Below are positions 36,474-45,121 of a stretch of 49,792 bases of DNA, piece after piece (positions within the stretch are counted from its first letter, which is position 1; each line of letters begins with the position of its first letter). The notes below the pieces were generated by a model. That model saw only the letters and a program-made list of their open reading frames with translations, ran no database searches and was not told where the DNA came from. The stretch comes from Prevotellaceae bacterium (GTDB taxonomy: Bacteria; Bacteroidota; Bacteroidia; Bacteroidales; Bacteroidaceae): positions 1 through 49,792 of the forward strand of contig JAFLUT010000007.1 in NCBI GenBank assembly GCA_022508665.1, given 5' to 3'. The position numbers and the translations under genes are program-made.

Positions 36474-37345
36474 ACTTCTCCGTCGTATGCCAAATGTATG
36501 CCTTTGGGAAGCGACTGCTCCTCGATGGCATGAGGGCTTATGTGGTGGCTCATGTGGATAAGCCACGTGTCTTTTACGCCGAGCGAGCGTGAGAAGTCGA
36601 TTGCCTCCTCAATCGTTTGATGAGTGGGGTGTGGAATGTGGCGAAGACCATTGACAATGAGGTAATCAATGCCTTGAAGATAAGTAAGTTCGGTGTCGGG
36701 GATAGTCTTCATGTCGGTGATGTATGCAAAGTTGTCGATGCGGAAACCGACAATAGGGAGTTTCCCGTGCATGACACGTATGGGGATGACTTCGATGTCT
36801 CTGTGGCTTTCGTTGTTTCCTTGGGATTTAAGCCTTTGTATTTCTTCACACACTTGCTGGCGTTTCATCTTTATAGCATCCTCCAAATACTCTGATGCCA
36901 TTGGCTCTTTCTCTTCGTCTGTGATGATGATAGGCTTGTGAGGCTCAATCTCAATGAGGTTGAGTGCTGGCACGCCGGGGTAGCGCTTGTCCTTAGGTGT
37001 GAAACAATAAGGAATGCGCTCCACAAGGTGGTCGGCACAGAATTTCTCGGCATAGACGTTCACGTCGCCGAAGATGCTGTAAGGGCGGAGGTCGTCAAGC
37101 CCACCCACATGGTCGTAGTGTTCGTGAGTGATGAAGACGGCGTCGAGTGGCTTGAAATCGACGCTCAACATCTGCTGGCGGAAGTCAGGGCTGCAATCTA
37201 TGAGCAGGTTCTTTCCTCCCACTTCGACAAGGGCGGAACACCGCAGACGCTTGTCTTTTGGGTCAGCAGAGGTGCATGTTTGACATGGACAGCCGATTTG
37301 TGGCACTCCGCATGATGTTCCGCTTCCAAGTATGGTTATCTTCAT
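36461..37345 (-). CDS. Metallo-beta-lactamase-fold hydrolase (PhnP-like)
   Basis: 294 aa. The metal motif THEHYDHVGG has H74, H76, D78 and H79; further ligands VMHG and THQ follow. The N-terminal Cys-rich loop GCPCQTC (18-24) occurs in PhnP-like phosphodiesterases. An insertion of ~45 charged residues at ~145-190 (EKEPMASEY...NNESHRD) is not in the E. coli protein. The biochemical role (cyclic phosphodiester cleavage or other) is unproven. It is the last gene of the lipoprotein-murB run, 15 nt after murB. Confidence 0.85.
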   Translation of the reverse strand: MKITILGSGTSCGVPQIGCPCQTCTSADPKDKRLRCSALVEVGGKNLLIDCSPDFRQQMLSVDFKPLDAVFITHEHYDHVGGLDDLRPYSIFGDVNVYAEKFCADHLVERIPYCFTPKDKRYPGVPALNLIEIEPHKPIIITDEEKEPMASEYLEDAIKMKRQQVCEEIQRLKSQGNNESHRDIEVIPIRVMHGKLPIVGFRIDNFAYITDMKTIPDTELTYLQGIDYLIVNGLRHIPHPTHQTIEEAIDFSRSLGVKDTWLIHMSHHISPHAIEEQSLPKGIHLAYDGEVIEF

Positions 37346-37360
37346 GTTGTTTCTCGAGCG

Positions 37361-38359
37361 TCAGATGACGTTTACTTCTGGATGAATGTCAATGCCGAAC
37401 TTATTGAACACATCTTTGCAAATGGTGTCGCACAGACGGATTATTTCGTCGGATGTTGCTCCACCGAGATTGACCAGCACCAACGCTTGTTTGTCATGTA
37501 CCCCAGCCCTGCCGAGCGACTTCCCTTTCCATCCGCACTGCTCAATCATCCATCCCGCAGGAATTTTCACTCCGTTGTCCGTATCGTAGAATGGCATCTG
37601 GGGATAGTCCTTCTGCAAGGCGAGGAACTTCTCACGGCAGACAATGGGATTCATAAAGAAACTGCCTGCGTTGCCCTGCACTTTTGGGTCTGGCAGTTTG
37701 GCGTTGCGGATGTCGATAATGGCCTTTCGTACATCGGCAATAGTGATGTTTTCTTTGTCTTCGAGCATTGTGCGGATGTTGCCGTAGTCGAGTTTCAGCG
37801 ACGGCTGTTTGCTCAGTCGGTAAGTGACGTGCGTCACTGCGTACTTGCCTTTGAACTGGTTTTTGAAGATGCTCTGACGATAAGCATAATCGCACTCTGC
37901 CGTTCCGAAGCACCTCTTCTGTCCGCTTTGCAATTCCACTGCCTCGACAAGCACAATGACATCCTTTGCCTCCACTCCATACGCACCGATATTCTGCACT
38001 GCACTTGCCCCAATCTCGCCAGGAATGAGCGAGAGATTTTCTACTCCTCCATAGCCTTTGGCGACAGCCCATTCCACAAAGTCATCCCACACTTCGCCTG
38101 CGCCGACACGCACTAAGATACTTTCCTCATCCTCGTCTTCTACACTGATGCCTTTAATGCCACTGTGCAACACCGTTCCGTCATAATCTCCGCGGAACAG
38201 GAGGTTGCTGCCTCCGCCAATGTGCAGCACGTCGCCACGAAGGGTAGGGATGAGCATACGGAGTTCGTCCTCGCTGTCGTACTCCACAAATCGCCGTGCC
38301 TTCACGTCCATGCCGAAAGTGTTGTGCTTCAGCAGGCAGTAGTCGCTGTAATCTTTCAT
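37361..38359 (-). CDS. murB: UDP-N-acetylenolpyruvoylglucosamine reductase
   Basis: 332 aa, close to the E. coli type I enzyme. It makes UDP-MurNAc for peptidoglycan using FAD and NADPH. The FAD-binding GGGSNLLF is at 48-55, [17 protein letters not shown] follows, and the NAGSFFMNP segment carries the catalytic serine. The start overlaps the stop of the lipoprotein gene (TGATG). Confidence 0.95.
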   Translation of the reverse strand: MKDYSDYCLLKHNTFGMDVKARRFVEYDSEDELRMLIPTLRGDVLHIGGGSNLLFRGDYDGTVLHSGIKGISVEDEDEESILVRVGAGEVWDDFVEWAVAKGYGGVENLSLIPGEIGASAVQNIGAYGVEAKDVIVLVEAVELQSGQKRCFGTAECDYAYRQSIFKNQFKGKYAVTHVTYRLSKQPSLKLDYGNIRTMLEDKENITIADVRKAIIDIRNAKLPDPKVQGNAGSFFMNPIVCREKFLALQKDYPQMPFYDTDNGVKIPAGWMIEQCGWKGKSLGRAGVHDKQALVLVNLGGATSDEIIRLCDTICKDVFNKFGIDIHPEVNVI

Positions 38360-39204
38360 CAGTATTCTATCTCTATGAGTTTCCAGCCGTCATTATCCTT
38401 GTTGAAACGGAACTTCATCTGCAATCCGTTGCTAAATCCGCACATCATCAGCGTCTTGCGGTTTTGGCTGACGCTCGCCTGCCCATAGTCGATGTTTAGC
38501 AGTTCGTCAGTAGGCAGCGGCAGGTCAGACTTCATGCTGAACCACTCGTCTGCCGACAAGCTTTCCTCGCCCACTCCCTCCTCGTCATCTTCGGGCGTGA
38601 GAACCAATTTCAGAGGCTCTGCCAAGGAGTGACGCTGAAAGGTGCTGTCAGACACAAACTGGATGTAAAAATCAAGAAATTCGCTGTTAGGCATATTCTC
38701 GCGGCGTTCTTTATGTATTTCCGTCAACAGCCATCTGCCTCCGATGCGGTTGAAGTCGAACCTTTCCACATAGTCTCTCTGCAACGAAATCCACTCTAAA
38801 TCAACGCTCTGCAACGTGGTGTCCTTTTGCAGTTCAATGTCCTGCTCGCGTTCATATATTACAGAATAAAAGTCTTGTGTGTGAAAATGGTCAAACTGCT
38901 TCCATTCGTCCACGCCAATGCGCTCTTCCTCCTCGCCGTCTCTGCACAGCAAGGGGAACTGTATGCGCTGACGCTGAAATTTGGGGTCGTCAATAAAACC
39001 GAAAAGAAAATCGTCGAAAAGGACATCGACCGTCACAGGTGGTTCACTCGGCTCGTCAAACAAATGGAGAGTGTCGCCCACATACGCCTCCACCGTGTCC
39101 TCCTGAACATCGTCGTCAGAACTGGATATGTTCGCCACTTTCCCGTCTTTGCACGATGCAAGGACGCCCAATGCAGCAACACCAACAAGTAAACCTTTCT
39201 TCAT
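38359..39204 (-). CDS. DUF4348-like lipoprotein
   Basis: 281 aa from the ATG at 39204. The start upstream at 39246 lies in front of the -7 box and is rejected. The lipobox LASC gives a lipidated cysteine at 18. The mature part is very acidic ([24 protein letters not shown]). It fits DUF4348, a Bacteroidales family of unknown function, though I am not certain of the exact family number. It is first in the operon with murB, so an envelope-related role is plausible. Confidence 0.75.
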   Translation of the reverse strand: MKKGLLVGVAALGVLASCKDGKVANISSSDDDVQEDTVEAYVGDTLHLFDEPSEPPVTVDVLFDDFLFGFIDDPKFQRQRIQFPLLCRDGEEEERIGVDEWKQFDHFHTQDFYSVIYEREQDIELQKDTTLQSVDLEWISLQRDYVERFDFNRIGGRWLLTEIHKERRENMPNSEFLDFYIQFVSDSTFQRHSLAEPLKLVLTPEDDEEGVGEESLSADEWFSMKSDLPLPTDELLNIDYGQASVSQNRKTLMMCGFSNGLQMKFRFNKDNDGWKLIEIEY

Positions 39205-39233
39205 ATATATATATGATTTGCGAAATATCTGTG

Positions 39234-39241
39234 CAAAGGTA
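39234..39241 (-). promoter_or_regulatory. -7 box of the lipoprotein-murB operon
   Basis: The minus strand reads TACCTTTG, an exact TAnnTTTG match 29 nt before the ATG at 39204. It fixes that start. The -33 element is not clear. Confidence 0.65.
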
Positions 39242-39408
39242 CGCATTTTGTGCGAAAAGACGACAGCGCGAAGTGAAAAATATATGGCAACCCCACAAAA
39301 TAATAACTACACACCAAATAAACCCTTTTCAACAACAACCCCACACCGCCCGTCGCAATGACACTATATTCGCACCCACAAAAATGCTTCGCTAACGACC
39401 GAAAAGGT

Positions 39409-39471
39409 GGTATGCCCCACACCGTATATACCGGTCTGCCCCAGACCGCATACACCGGTGTGGGGCATACC
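39409..39471. repeat. Nested palindrome built from a 24-bp repeated unit
   Basis: GGTATGCCCCACACCG (39409-39424) is the exact reverse complement of 39456-39471. Between them, CGGTCTG (39432-39438) pairs with CAGACCG (39442-39448) over a 3-nt loop. The whole is three versions of the unit GGTnTGCCCCAnACC, the last inverted. The rest of the gap 39242-39703 shows no gene. Confidence 0.85.
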
Positions 39472-39703
39472 GATTTTGAAGAGGAAAACGGAAATAAAGT
39501 CCGACACGCGAATGCGGGATATGGCGGACAACTGTTTGGAGTCGGAGAGAGGCACTTGCAAGGCTGAACATAAGACATTTACAAACATTATCGTCCGCAA
39601 CTTTAACATGCCGTCATCGACAAAAAACCAAATCAGGCAGACATTCGGATTGCCCAACTTCACATTTTTTACATTTCCCCATCTGTCTTTCACTTTTTTT
39701 GCC

Positions 39704-39711
39704 TATCTTTG
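39704..39711 (+). promoter_or_regulatory. -7 box of the pheS promoter
   Basis: TATCTTTG, an exact TAnnTTTG match, lies 28 nt before the pheS ATG. The -33 region is only T-rich. Confidence 0.7.
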
Positions 39712-39739
39712 CAAAGTTTTTACATGAATATATCCAACT

Positions 39740-40759
39740 ATGTTAGAGAAAATCAAAAATATGCTCGAAGAGGTTCAAAATCTCGAAGCACAGACGGCAG
39801 AGGACATTGAACAACTCCGAATAAAATACTTGAGCAAAAAGGGAAGTATCACAGCCCTTATGGCTGACTTCCGCAATGTGCCAGCAGAGCAGAAGAAGGA
39901 GATTGGAATCAAGATAAATGAACTGAAAACCAAAGCGTTGGAGAAGATTAACGCTTTGCGTGATGCTTTCTCTGTGCAGGAGACTGAGGCTGACCATCTT
40001 GACATTACACGCACAGCATATCCTATCGGCTTAGGCACACGTCACCCGTTGACAATCGTTAAGAATGAGATTATCGACATATTCTCTCGCCTCGGCTTCT
40101 CTCTCGCCGAAGGTCCAGAAGTGGAGGACGACTGGCATGTTTTCTCGTCGATGAACTTTGCCGAAGACCATCCTGCGCGAGACATGCAGGACACATTCTT
40201 TGTTGAGGCTCACCCTGACATCATCCTTCGTACACACACCAGTTCGGTGCAGGCACGAGTGATGGAGCGCCAGCAGCCACCTGTGCGAGTGCTGTGTCCC
40301 GGCCGTGTCTATCGCAACGAGGCAATCTCCGCTCGCGCCCACTGCTTCTTTCATCAGGTGGAGGGATTGTATGTCGACGAGCAGGTAAGTTTCACCGACT
40401 TAAAGCAGGTTCTCCTTCTCTTTGCCAAAGAAATGTTTGGCGAGGACACCCAAATTCGTCTGCGTCCGTCGTACTTCCCATTCACAGAGCCAAGCGCTGA
40501 GATGGACGTTAGTTGCACTCTCTGCAAAGGCAAGGGATGCAACATGTGCAAAGGTTCTGGATGGCTCGAAATCCTTGGCTGTGGCATGGTACATCCTAAC
40601 GTCCTCGAAGCCAACGGCATCGACTCCACAAAATACAAAGGTTATGCTTTTGGCATGGGCATTGAACGCATCGCCAACTTGAAGTATCAAGTGAAAGACC
40701 TGCGACTGTTCTCTGAGAACGATGTGAGGTTCTTGAAGGAGTTTGAGGCTGCGAACTAA
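39740..40759 (+). CDS. pheS: Phenylalanine-tRNA ligase alpha subunit
   Basis: 339 aa, full family length. It charges tRNA-Phe together with PheT, which is not in this window. An N-terminal coiled coil (~1-85) binds tRNA; class II motif 2 is in RNEAISARAHCFFHQVEG; motif 3 is FGMGIERI near the C-terminus. The CTLCKGKGCNMCKGSGW loop carries a Cys-rich patch common in bacterial PheS. pheT is not adjacent, which is normal for many Bacteroidota. Confidence 0.96.
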   Translation: MLEKIKNMLEEVQNLEAQTAEDIEQLRIKYLSKKGSITALMADFRNVPAEQKKEIGIKINELKTKALEKINALRDAFSVQETEADHLDITRTAYPIGLGTRHPLTIVKNEIIDIFSRLGFSLAEGPEVEDDWHVFSSMNFAEDHPARDMQDTFFVEAHPDIILRTHTSSVQARVMERQQPPVRVLCPGRVYRNEAISARAHCFFHQVEGLYVDEQVSFTDLKQVLLLFAKEMFGEDTQIRLRPSYFPFTEPSAEMDVSCTLCKGKGCNMCKGSGWLEILGCGMVHPNVLEANGIDSTKYKGYAFGMGIERIANLKYQVKDLRLFSENDVRFLKEFEAAN

Positions 40760-40772
40760 AAAGAAAATCACA

Positions 40773-41612
40773 ATGCAAGCACATACCAAGGAACAGTTTC
40801 AGTCGTTTTTGTCTCAGTTGAGGGAAACTAATGCAACTCTGGACTTCTTTTGTGACTTTGACAAAATTTCACAGAATGTCAAATCTATAGAGGTGAAGTT
40901 AAATCAACTGAATTATCTTTTGGGCAAGGAAAATATCAAAGAGGCGATATACACATTGTGGAATGAAAACCCGAAAGTATTTACAGTTCTTGACATTTTG
41001 ATTGCTGTACGAACAAAGGACAACAAGCAAGTAATCAATGAGGAAGGAGATTATCAATATATAAAATACTATTTTGATACAATTGAGGGTGTCATAGAAT
41101 TTATTGATAAAACAGGACTTGGAGAGGTCTTTATGTCAAAACGAATTACAAATCTTGTAGATTATGTGTTTGGCGTAGAGACGGGGCTTGATACAAACGC
41201 CCGTAAAAACCGTAGTGGAAAACAGATGGAAGAAACTGTAGCAAAGATGTTGCAAGCAAAAGGAGTGGCATATCGCAAAGAAGTTTTTTCTCGTGAATTT
41301 CCTCAAATAGTGGAAGCCTTAGGTTCAGATGAAAAGCGCTTTGATTTTGTGATAGAAACCGCAACTAAAACCTATCTCATTGAAACTAATTTTTATAGTG
41401 GCGGAGGTTCAAAACTGAATGAAGTGGCACGTGCATATACGGATATTGCACCTAAGATAAACGCAGTTGGCGGATTTGAATTTTTATGGATAACAGATGG
41501 GAAGGGATGGGAAAAAGCAAAGAACAAACTTGAAGAAGCATTTTATGCTATTCCTTCAATATATAATCTTACTACATTGAAAGATTTTATTGCAGATTTG
41601 TGTGTAAAATGA
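40773..41612 (+). CDS. DpnII/MboI-like type II restriction endonuclease
   Basis: 279 aa from the ATG at 40773; an earlier in-frame ATG at 40743 overlaps pheS and is less likely. The C-terminal nuclease motif RFDFVIE...YLIETNFYSGGGSKLNE (D191, E204 and N206 of a PD-ExK variant) matches the DpnII family, which cuts at GATC. Residues ~1-130 are the helical N-terminal domain of the same family. The stop codon overlaps the methyltransferase ATG (ATGA). The region is more AT-rich than its neighbours, suggesting transfer into the gap between pheS and the rluA-like gene. Confidence 0.88.
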   Translation: MQAHTKEQFQSFLSQLRETNATLDFFCDFDKISQNVKSIEVKLNQLNYLLGKENIKEAIYTLWNENPKVFTVLDILIAVRTKDNKQVINEEGDYQYIKYYFDTIEGVIEFIDKTGLGEVFMSKRITNLVDYVFGVETGLDTNARKNRSGKQMEETVAKMLQAKGVAYRKEVFSREFPQIVEALGSDEKRFDFVIETATKTYLIETNFYSGGGSKLNEVARAYTDIAPKINAVGGFEFLWITDGKGWEKAKNKLEEAFYAIPSIYNLTTLKDFIADLCVK

Positions 41613-42484
41613 TAAAGCCTTATTATAAATCAGAAGATCGTGCTTTCACTCTATTGCATGGTGATTGTTTTGAACTGCTCAAACAGTTCAAGTTCCATTT
41701 TGACATGATATTTGCCGATCCTCCATATTTCCTATCTAATGGAGGCATTAGCGTGCAGGCTGGAAAGATTGTGAGCGTGAACAAGGGAGAATGGGACGAG
41801 GGAGGAACGGCAGAAAGTATTGAGGCATTTAACCGAGAATGGATTGCATTGTGTAGAGAGAAACTAAAAGACAATGGAACAATATGGGTATCAGGAACCT
41901 ACCATAATATTTTTTCTGTAGCAAAGAATCTGACAGAGCAGGGTTTCAAGATATTGAATGTGGTAACATGGGCAAAAACAAATCCTCCGCCAAACATCTC
42001 ATGCAGATATTTCACCCACTCTACAGAATTTATCATTTGGGCTCGCAAATGTCCTAAAAAACCGCATTACTTCAACTACGAATTGATGAAACATCTGAAT
42101 GACGACAAGCAGATGACAGACGTATGGAGGTTGCCAGCCATTGCTCAGTGGGAAAAATCGTGTGGAAAACACCCTACACAAAAACCACTATCTCTGCTTG
42201 TGCGCATAATCCTTGCTTCTACAACTCTTAATGGGTGGGTGCTTGATCCTTTTTCTGGCTCAGCGACAACTGGCATTGCCGCAAACCTCGTGGGCAGGCG
42301 TTTTTTAGGTATAGAAAAAGAAAAGGAATTTGCAGTAATGAGCAAACTCCGTAAACAAGAAATAGAAGATTACGACACTCTTGTTTCTTATCGTCAGCGT
42401 ATAAAAGACCTTAAAAACATGTGCGAATTAGAGGCTACAAACATTGCATGCGAAGATTATTTATGTGACGACTTGCCTTTTTAA
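41609..42484 (+). CDS. Beta-class DNA adenine methyltransferase of the restriction-modification pair
   Basis: 291 aa from the ATG at 41609, which gives an ATGA overlap with the endonuclease stop; an ATG at 41600 is possible. Motif IV DPPY is at 37-40 and motif I-like DPFSGSATTG at ~213-222. This order defines beta-class N6-adenine methyltransferases such as DpnA. It presumably protects the GATC sites. A second, alpha-class methyltransferase as in the DpnII system is absent. The gene ends 3 nt before the stop codon of the convergent pseudouridine synthase. Confidence 0.9.
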   Translation: MIKPYYKSEDRAFTLLHGDCFELLKQFKFHFDMIFADPPYFLSNGGISVQAGKIVSVNKGEWDEGGTAESIEAFNREWIALCREKLKDNGTIWVSGTYHNIFSVAKNLTEQGFKILNVVTWAKTNPPPNISCRYFTHSTEFIIWARKCPKKPHYFNYELMKHLNDDKQMTDVWRLPAIAQWEKSCGKHPTQKPLSLLVRIILASTTLNGWVLDPFSGSATTGIAANLVGRRFLGIEKEKEFAVMSKLRKQEIEDYDTLVSYRQRIKDLKNMCELEATNIACEDYLCDDLPF

Positions 42485-42487
42485 ACG

Positions 42488-43408
42488 TCATTTCAGCAAC
42501 TCTACAAATGCCGAAGGATGGGGAGTTTCAAACTTCATTAACTCGCCTGTGATAGGGTGGCGAAAGGCTAATCTGAATGCGTGGAGGCAGATGCGGCCAA
42601 CGGGGTTGGCACGTTCATCGTATTCGCTTTCGTTGCTACCGTATTTGAAATCTCCTACTATGGGATGATGCAGGTCTTGCATGTGGACACGTATTTGGTT
42701 CTTGCGTCCGGTGTCGAGTTTTAGTTCTATGAGAGAGTAACCATTCTTACGTTTCAGCGTGCGATAGTTTGTTATGGCATGCTTGCCTCCGTTATCGACA
42801 TCGCTCGAATAGGTAACAAACATCTTGTTGTCGGTCAGCCACGAGGAGACAACACCGCTGTCACGCTCCATTTCTCCCTGCACCACAGCAATGTAGCGGC
42901 GGTCGGTCACGATGTCGTGCCAGTTGTCAGTGAGGATTTTCTGAATGTCTCTACGTTTAGCGAACAAGAGCAGTCCCGACGTTCCTTTGTCGAGGCGATG
43001 AACTGTGCAGACAGAGAAAGTGCGGCTGGTGCGCTTCACATATTCGTCAAGAATAGCCTTCACGTTTTCCTTGCGGTCACCCGGGAGGGCATTAGTGAGG
43101 ATGCCTTCTTTCTTTTCCACCACTATGATGAAGGCGTCTTCATATACAAGCCTTACCCAACGGCTTACAAGGCTGTGCTTGTGGCGGTTCTTGGCTATCT
43201 GCACCAGTTGCCCTGGCTTCAATGGGTAGTTGTACTGGGTAATTATTTCTTTGTCAACATACACCATTCGCTGGCTCAGCAACTCCTTTGCCTTCGTGCG
43301 TGAAATGCCCGAGATGCGGTTCATAAGGAAGTGCATCAGTTCCGACGGCTCTTTTACTGGATAGTCCGTGTATCTGTTTGCTACTTTATGGTCAAAATAT
43401 GTACTCAT
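42488..43408 (-). CDS. RluA-type pseudouridine synthase with S4 domain
   Basis: 306 aa. An S4-like RNA-binding domain (~28-75) precedes the catalytic domain with HRLDKGTSG and catalytic D140. GRKNQIRVHMQDL closes the fold. It probably modifies rRNA; the position is not predictable from sequence. It overlaps the upstream rlmD by 4 nt (ATGA). Confidence 0.92.
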   Translation of the reverse strand: MSTYFDHKVANRYTDYPVKEPSELMHFLMNRISGISRTKAKELLSQRMVYVDKEIITQYNYPLKPGQLVQIAKNRHKHSLVSRWVRLVYEDAFIIVVEKKEGILTNALPGDRKENVKAILDEYVKRTSRTFSVCTVHRLDKGTSGLLLFAKRRDIQKILTDNWHDIVTDRRYIAVVQGEMERDSGVVSSWLTDNKMFVTYSSDVDNGGKHAITNYRTLKRKNGYSLIELKLDTGRKNQIRVHMQDLHHPIVGDFKYGSNESEYDERANPVGRICLHAFRLAFRHPITGELMKFETPHPSAFVELLK

Positions 43409-44826
43409 CGTTTTTCTAATAATACAACATTCTCAACATGTTGCGTGTGTGGGAACATATCCACGGGTTGAACTTTCATTACCTTATAGTCGGCATCAAG
43501 CATTTGCAGGTCGCGCGCTTGGGTGGCAGGGTTGCAACTGACATACACGATGCGACGTGGCGATGCGAAAAGGATTGTATCAATAACGTCAGCGTGCATG
43601 CCTGCACGTGGAGGGTCTGTAATGATGACGTCTGGTCGTCCGTGCTGCTCGATAAACTCTCTGTTGAGGAGGTCTTTCATATCTCCTGCATAGAAAAGAG
43701 TGTTGTCTATTCCGTTCAGTTCAGAGTTCACTTTCGCATCCTCTATTGCTTCGGGAACATACTCAATGCCAATGACTTGCCTTGCGTGCTTCGCCACAAA
43801 GTTCGCAATAGTTCCCGTGCCAGTGTAGAGGTCGTAGACGAGTTCGCCTCCTGTCAGTCCTGCAAAATCTCTCGCCACTTTGTAGAGTTCGTATGCCTGC
43901 TCAGTGTTTGTCTGGTAGAATGACTTAGGCCCAACCTTGAAACGCAAATCCTCCATCTCCTCATAGATATAGTCCTTCCCCTTCACAACGTGGATTTCTT
44001 GGTCACCGAAAGTGTCGTTCAACTTATGATTGTCCACATACAGCAGTGACGTTATCTCAGGGAATGTCTCCGCCAAATGCTGCATGAGCGCATCCACCTG
44101 TGCCTGCTCTTCGGGTGTTTCTATGCGGAACTGCACAAGGAACATCAACTCTCCCGTGTTGCTTGTGCGTATCATAAGAGAACGTAAAAGCCCTCTATTT
44201 TGCCTCAAATCATAGAACTCCAACCCATGCTCCAACGCATAGCGACGGATGTCATTTCTGATACGGTTGTTCACGTCGTCCATCAGATGGCACTCCTCAA
44301 TATCAAGGATTTTGTCGAACGCACCCGATATGTGAAAACCGACAGCATCCATCACCTCATACTTCACATCCTGCTTCACCTCCTCCTCAGTCAGCCATCG
44401 CTTATTGGAGAAACCAAACTCCAACTTGTTCCTATACCCATAAATGTTATGGCTACCCAATATCGGTTCAAACTCAGGCAATTCAACCTTCCCGATGCGA
44501 CTCAAATTATCATACACCTGCTGTTGCTTCGCCTTCAACTGCTCCTCATATTTCAGGCACTGCCACTTGCATCCTCCGCACACGCCATAGTGCCTGCACA
44601 CAGGTTCTGTACGCAAAGGCGAAAACTCATGCACCTTCACTGCCACCGCCTCCATGTACGAACTTTTCTTCTTTTTCACCTGCAAATCCACAACATCCCC
44701 CGGCACGACAAATGGCACAAACACCACCTTATCGTCCACCCTTGCCAAAGCCTTTCCCTCAGCCGCACAAGCCTCAATCCGCACGCCCTCAATCAGTGGC
44801 AACTGTTTATTCTTATTACGAGACAT
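43405..44826 (-). CDS. rlmD: 23S rRNA (uracil-C5)-methyltransferase, RlmD type
   Basis: 473 aa. An N-terminal TRAM domain (1-60) is followed by an iron-sulfur cluster motif CRHYGVCGGCKWQC (C77, C83, C86, with another Cys at 90) and a SAM methyltransferase domain (DLYTGTGTIANF). The catalytic cysteine is in VSCNPAT near residue 430. It methylates uracil in 23S rRNA (U1939 in E. coli). It could also be the related RlmCD, since the two are hard to separate by eye. It heads a two-gene operon. Confidence 0.93.
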   Translation of the reverse strand: MSRNKNKQLPLIEGVRIEACAAEGKALARVDDKVVFVPFVVPGDVVDLQVKKKKSSYMEAVAVKVHEFSPLRTEPVCRHYGVCGGCKWQCLKYEEQLKAKQQQVYDNLSRIGKVELPEFEPILGSHNIYGYRNKLEFGFSNKRWLTEEEVKQDVKYEVMDAVGFHISGAFDKILDIEECHLMDDVNNRIRNDIRRYALEHGLEFYDLRQNRGLLRSLMIRTSNTGELMFLVQFRIETPEEQAQVDALMQHLAETFPEITSLLYVDNHKLNDTFGDQEIHVVKGKDYIYEEMEDLRFKVGPKSFYQTNTEQAYELYKVARDFAGLTGGELVYDLYTGTGTIANFVAKHARQVIGIEYVPEAIEDAKVNSELNGIDNTLFYAGDMKDLLNREFIEQHGRPDVIITDPPRAGMHADVIDTILFASPRRIVYVSCNPATQARDLQMLDADYKVMKVQPVDMFPHTQHVENVVLLEKR

Positions 44827-44852
44827 ATACTCCCTTTATTTGAAATTCCCTA

Positions 44853-44860
44853 CAAAGGTA
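44853..44860 (-). promoter_or_regulatory. -7 box of the rlmD operon
   Basis: The minus strand reads TACCTTTG, 26 nt before the ATG at 44826. A possible -33 TTG is 17 nt away, slightly short of the usual spacing. Confidence 0.65.
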
Positions 44861-44973
44861 GGAATTAAAGTGTAAAACAAAAAAGGAATAAAGGGAAAAC
44901 TGAGGCCTAAATGATTGTTTTTATATCGAAGATGAAAAAATAAAATGGTATTTCTTTGCAAAATCCTTGGAAT

Positions 44974-45023
44974 GGTGTGAAATTTTCTCAGGAGGTCAAG
45001 CAGAAAGTAGAGAATTTCAAACC
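44974..45023. repeat. Imperfect inverted repeat upstream of the integrase
   Basis: GGTGTGAAATTTTCTC (44974-44989) pairs with GAGAATTTCAAACC (45010-45023) with one mismatch and a 2-nt bulge. It is in the gap before the recombinase gene and may mark the island's edge. Nothing else is visible in 44861-45121. Confidence 0.5.
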
Positions 45024-45121
45024 ATTTAATTATCAATAATTTATGAATTGCCATTCTTGCGATTGAGTTTGCGAAATGTTCTTTTCAAAAACAGTTTAAT
45101 AACAAAAACAAAGAACAGGAA

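Noticed and set aside
39358-39567. Open frames over the palindromic repeat encoding tandem GMPHTVYTG-like peptides
   Set aside because: The repeated peptides are a consequence of the repeated DNA unit in several frames on both strands, so no protein is assumed.
44827-45121. tRNA gene as integration target next to the recombinase
   Set aside because: No cloverleaf or T-loop consensus (GGTTCRANNCC) is found there.
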